From NCBI GenBank assembly GCA_947624785.1, contig CANQLV010000009.1, positions 1-64,000 of the forward strand: 64,000 nucleotides of DNA. Reading direction: 5' to 3'. Source of the DNA: Akkermansia muciniphila (lineage in GTDB: Bacteria; Verrucomicrobiota; Verrucomicrobiia; Verrucomicrobiales; Akkermansiaceae). Positions within the stretch are counted from its first letter, which is position 1, and the number at the start of each line of letters is the position of its first letter. The notes under the pieces were generated by a model. It saw only the letters and a list, made by a program, of their open reading frames with translations, searched no databases and was not told where the DNA came from. The position numbers and the translations under genes were made by a program. Below are positions 62,838-64,000 of this stretch, one piece after another.

Positions 62838-64000
62838 ATGACGCTGACCCCCAGATTCCTGCTTGTGCTGTCCCTGTTCCAGATTTCCCTGGGGCTGGGC
62901 TGGATTCTGGGGTACGTGTTTCTTCCGCCCACCATTTTCTGTTATGAGCGGGCGGCGGAACTCTCCCTGGCAGGGAAGTACCGGACCGTGCGCCCGGAAG
63001 GGCTGAATGCGGAAAGCAGCATCGTCCTCCAGCCTTACGATTATTTCAACAAGGGACAGACGGCCCAGCTTCCCGTGGTTTCCCTGCACCGGGAATCCTC
63101 CCTGAACAGCTTTGCAGCCTATCCTCCCAATCCCATGGATTACACGGTGCTGTTCCGCCACCTGTACGAGCAGGGGGCCAGGAATGTTTACGTGATGGCT
63201 CCCATGGCCTGGGAGGAAGAGCCGGACAGCATCGTCAAGGCCGCCGTGGGGTATGAGCTGGACCGCTTCCGCCACAAGGCGCTGGGACGGCAGATGAGCG
63301 AGTCCTCCCGCCGCGCCCCCCTCCCGCCGGACTGGAAAGACCTGGTTATTCCCACCTCCAACATCGTGGGAAAGACGGACCTGTTCCCCCGCGCGGACAG
63401 GCTGGTGGGGGAAGCTCCGCAACTGACTACGGCAGCCCCCTCCCTGGGAACCGTCGTGGAAAACAACGGGCTGTTTTCCCCCTCCCCGGAGAACAGGGTT
63501 TCTCCGCCGCTTTTCATCCGCTGGGGTGAGGAGATCATCCCCACCCTTCCGCTGGCCGCCGCCCTGAACGCGCTGGACCTGAAACCCGGCGACGTCAGGA
63601 TCATTCCGGGCGACACCCTTTTCCTGGGCGGCAAGCGCTCCGTTCCGCTGGACAAATACGGCCGCATTCCCCTGGCGGAACACAGCAGCCCCACCATGCT
63701 GGACACCAAGGAGGTGATCGTCCCCGTCATGTCCGGCCTGCGTCCGCCGGATACCGCCGCCGTCAGAAAACTGCTTTCCTCCGCGGATGCCGTTCTCGTT
63801 TCCGAACCGTCCGCCCTATCCGACACGCCGGACGCGCAAGCCCTCCTGGCGGCGCAAACCATCCGCAGCCTCATGGGGGCGCTGGCTCCGGCCCCTGCCG
63901 TCCTGATTCCGGTAGCCCCCGTCTGGGTGCAGTGGGTCATCGTGCTGGACGTCCTGCTCCTGGCAACCTGGGCCCTGCGTTTCCAGCGCAGGGGGCGCTT
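62838..64000 (+). CDS. CHASE2-like membrane protein, 3' end outside window
   Basis: 387 residues are visible from ATG 62838. One membrane segment is at the N-terminus (FLLVLSLFQISLGLGWILGY) and another at the end of the window (VWVQWVIVLDVLLLATWALR). Between them, an extracytoplasmic region holds PPLFIRWGEEIIPTLPLAAA, LKPGDVRIIPGDTLFLGGKR and VPLDKYGRIPLAEH, a pattern of CHASE2 sensor domains (the Pro-Leu-Asp-x-x-Gly-x-Ile turn). CHASE2 domains usually precede kinase or cyclase output domains, which would lie beyond 64000. The call is by eye. Confidence 0.65.
   Translation, partial: MTLTPRFLLVLSLFQISLGLGWILGYVFLPPTIFCYERAAELSLAGKYRTVRPEGLNAESSIVLQPYDYFNKGQTAQLPVVSLHRESSLNSFAAYPPNPMDYTVLFRHLYEQGARNVYVMAPMAWEEEPDSIVKAAVGYELDRFRHKALGRQMSESSRRAPLPPDWKDLVIPTSNIVGKTDLFPRADRLVGEAPQLTTAAPSLGTVVENNGLFSPSPENRVSPPLFIRWGEEIIPTLPLAAALNALDLKPGDVRIIPGDTLFLGGKRSVPLDKYGRIPLAEHSSPTMLDTKEVIVPVMSGLRPPDTAAVRKLLSSADAVLVSEPSALSDTPDAQALLAAQTIRSLMGALAPAPAVLIPVAPVWVQWVIVLDVLLLATWALRFQRRGR

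Overview
The window looks like a chromosomal segment of a mucin-adapted verrucomicrobium, most likely Akkermansia (inference). The support is a giant secreted protein built from autotransporter-associated beta-strand repeats, a secreted GH29 alpha-L-fucosidase, a GC-rich chromosome, and a tmRNA whose tag reads AESNDLALAA. Species identity cannot be proven without a search.

Layout. 1-8.8 kb: the 5' part of one very large minus-strand autotransporter gene that runs off the window start. 9.4-13.4 kb: an AMP-forming acyl-CoA/ACP-synthetase-like gene directly followed by xseA, then a small AP2-like gene. 13.7-20.2 kb (minus): two membrane-anchored TPR proteins, a BASS-type transporter, a TetR regulator and hisD. 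20.4-22.5 kb: sucC-sucD with a clear terminator. 23-27.5 kb: tRNA-Ser(GCU), a secreted DUF4139-like protein, recQ and tRNA-Arg(ACG). 27.6-30.1 kb: tmRNA with a decayed prophage tail module at its 3' end. 30.2-32.8 kb: the fucosidase and a divergent HTH regulator.

32.8-51.5 kb is one co-oriented (minus) exopolysaccharide locus of the Wzx/Wzy type. In transcription order it holds an initiating sugar-phosphate transferase, Wza-like lipoprotein, Wzc-like co-polymerase/kinase, Wzx flippase, several glycosyltransferases, two LbH acetyltransferases, a Wzy-like polymerase, an alpha/beta-hydrolase-like protein, a WecG-type transferase fused to a second domain, a cytidylyltransferase-GHMP kinase fusion and an acyltransferase-3 membrane protein. 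Most junctions overlap or are only a few bases apart, so it probably works as one operon. Just upstream of its first gene lies a 193-bp segment bounded by a perfect 15-bp inverted repeat. A related arrangement sits upstream of the giant autotransporter gene. These may be phase-variable promoters or copies of a dispersed palindromic element.

52-64 kb: a candidate tRNA-Glu(CUC), a Nudix hydrolase, a SanA-like protein, an AT-rich trypsin-like protease that looks acquired, tRNA-Leu(UAA), a RidA-family protein, a protein with a basic RG-rich head and acidic tail, ferritin, a broken GNAT gene, a MarR regulator behind a hairpin-rich leader, trpB, an AmgK-like sugar kinase and the start of a CHASE2-like membrane protein that runs off the end. 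No CRISPR array, rRNA or intact insertion sequence was seen.
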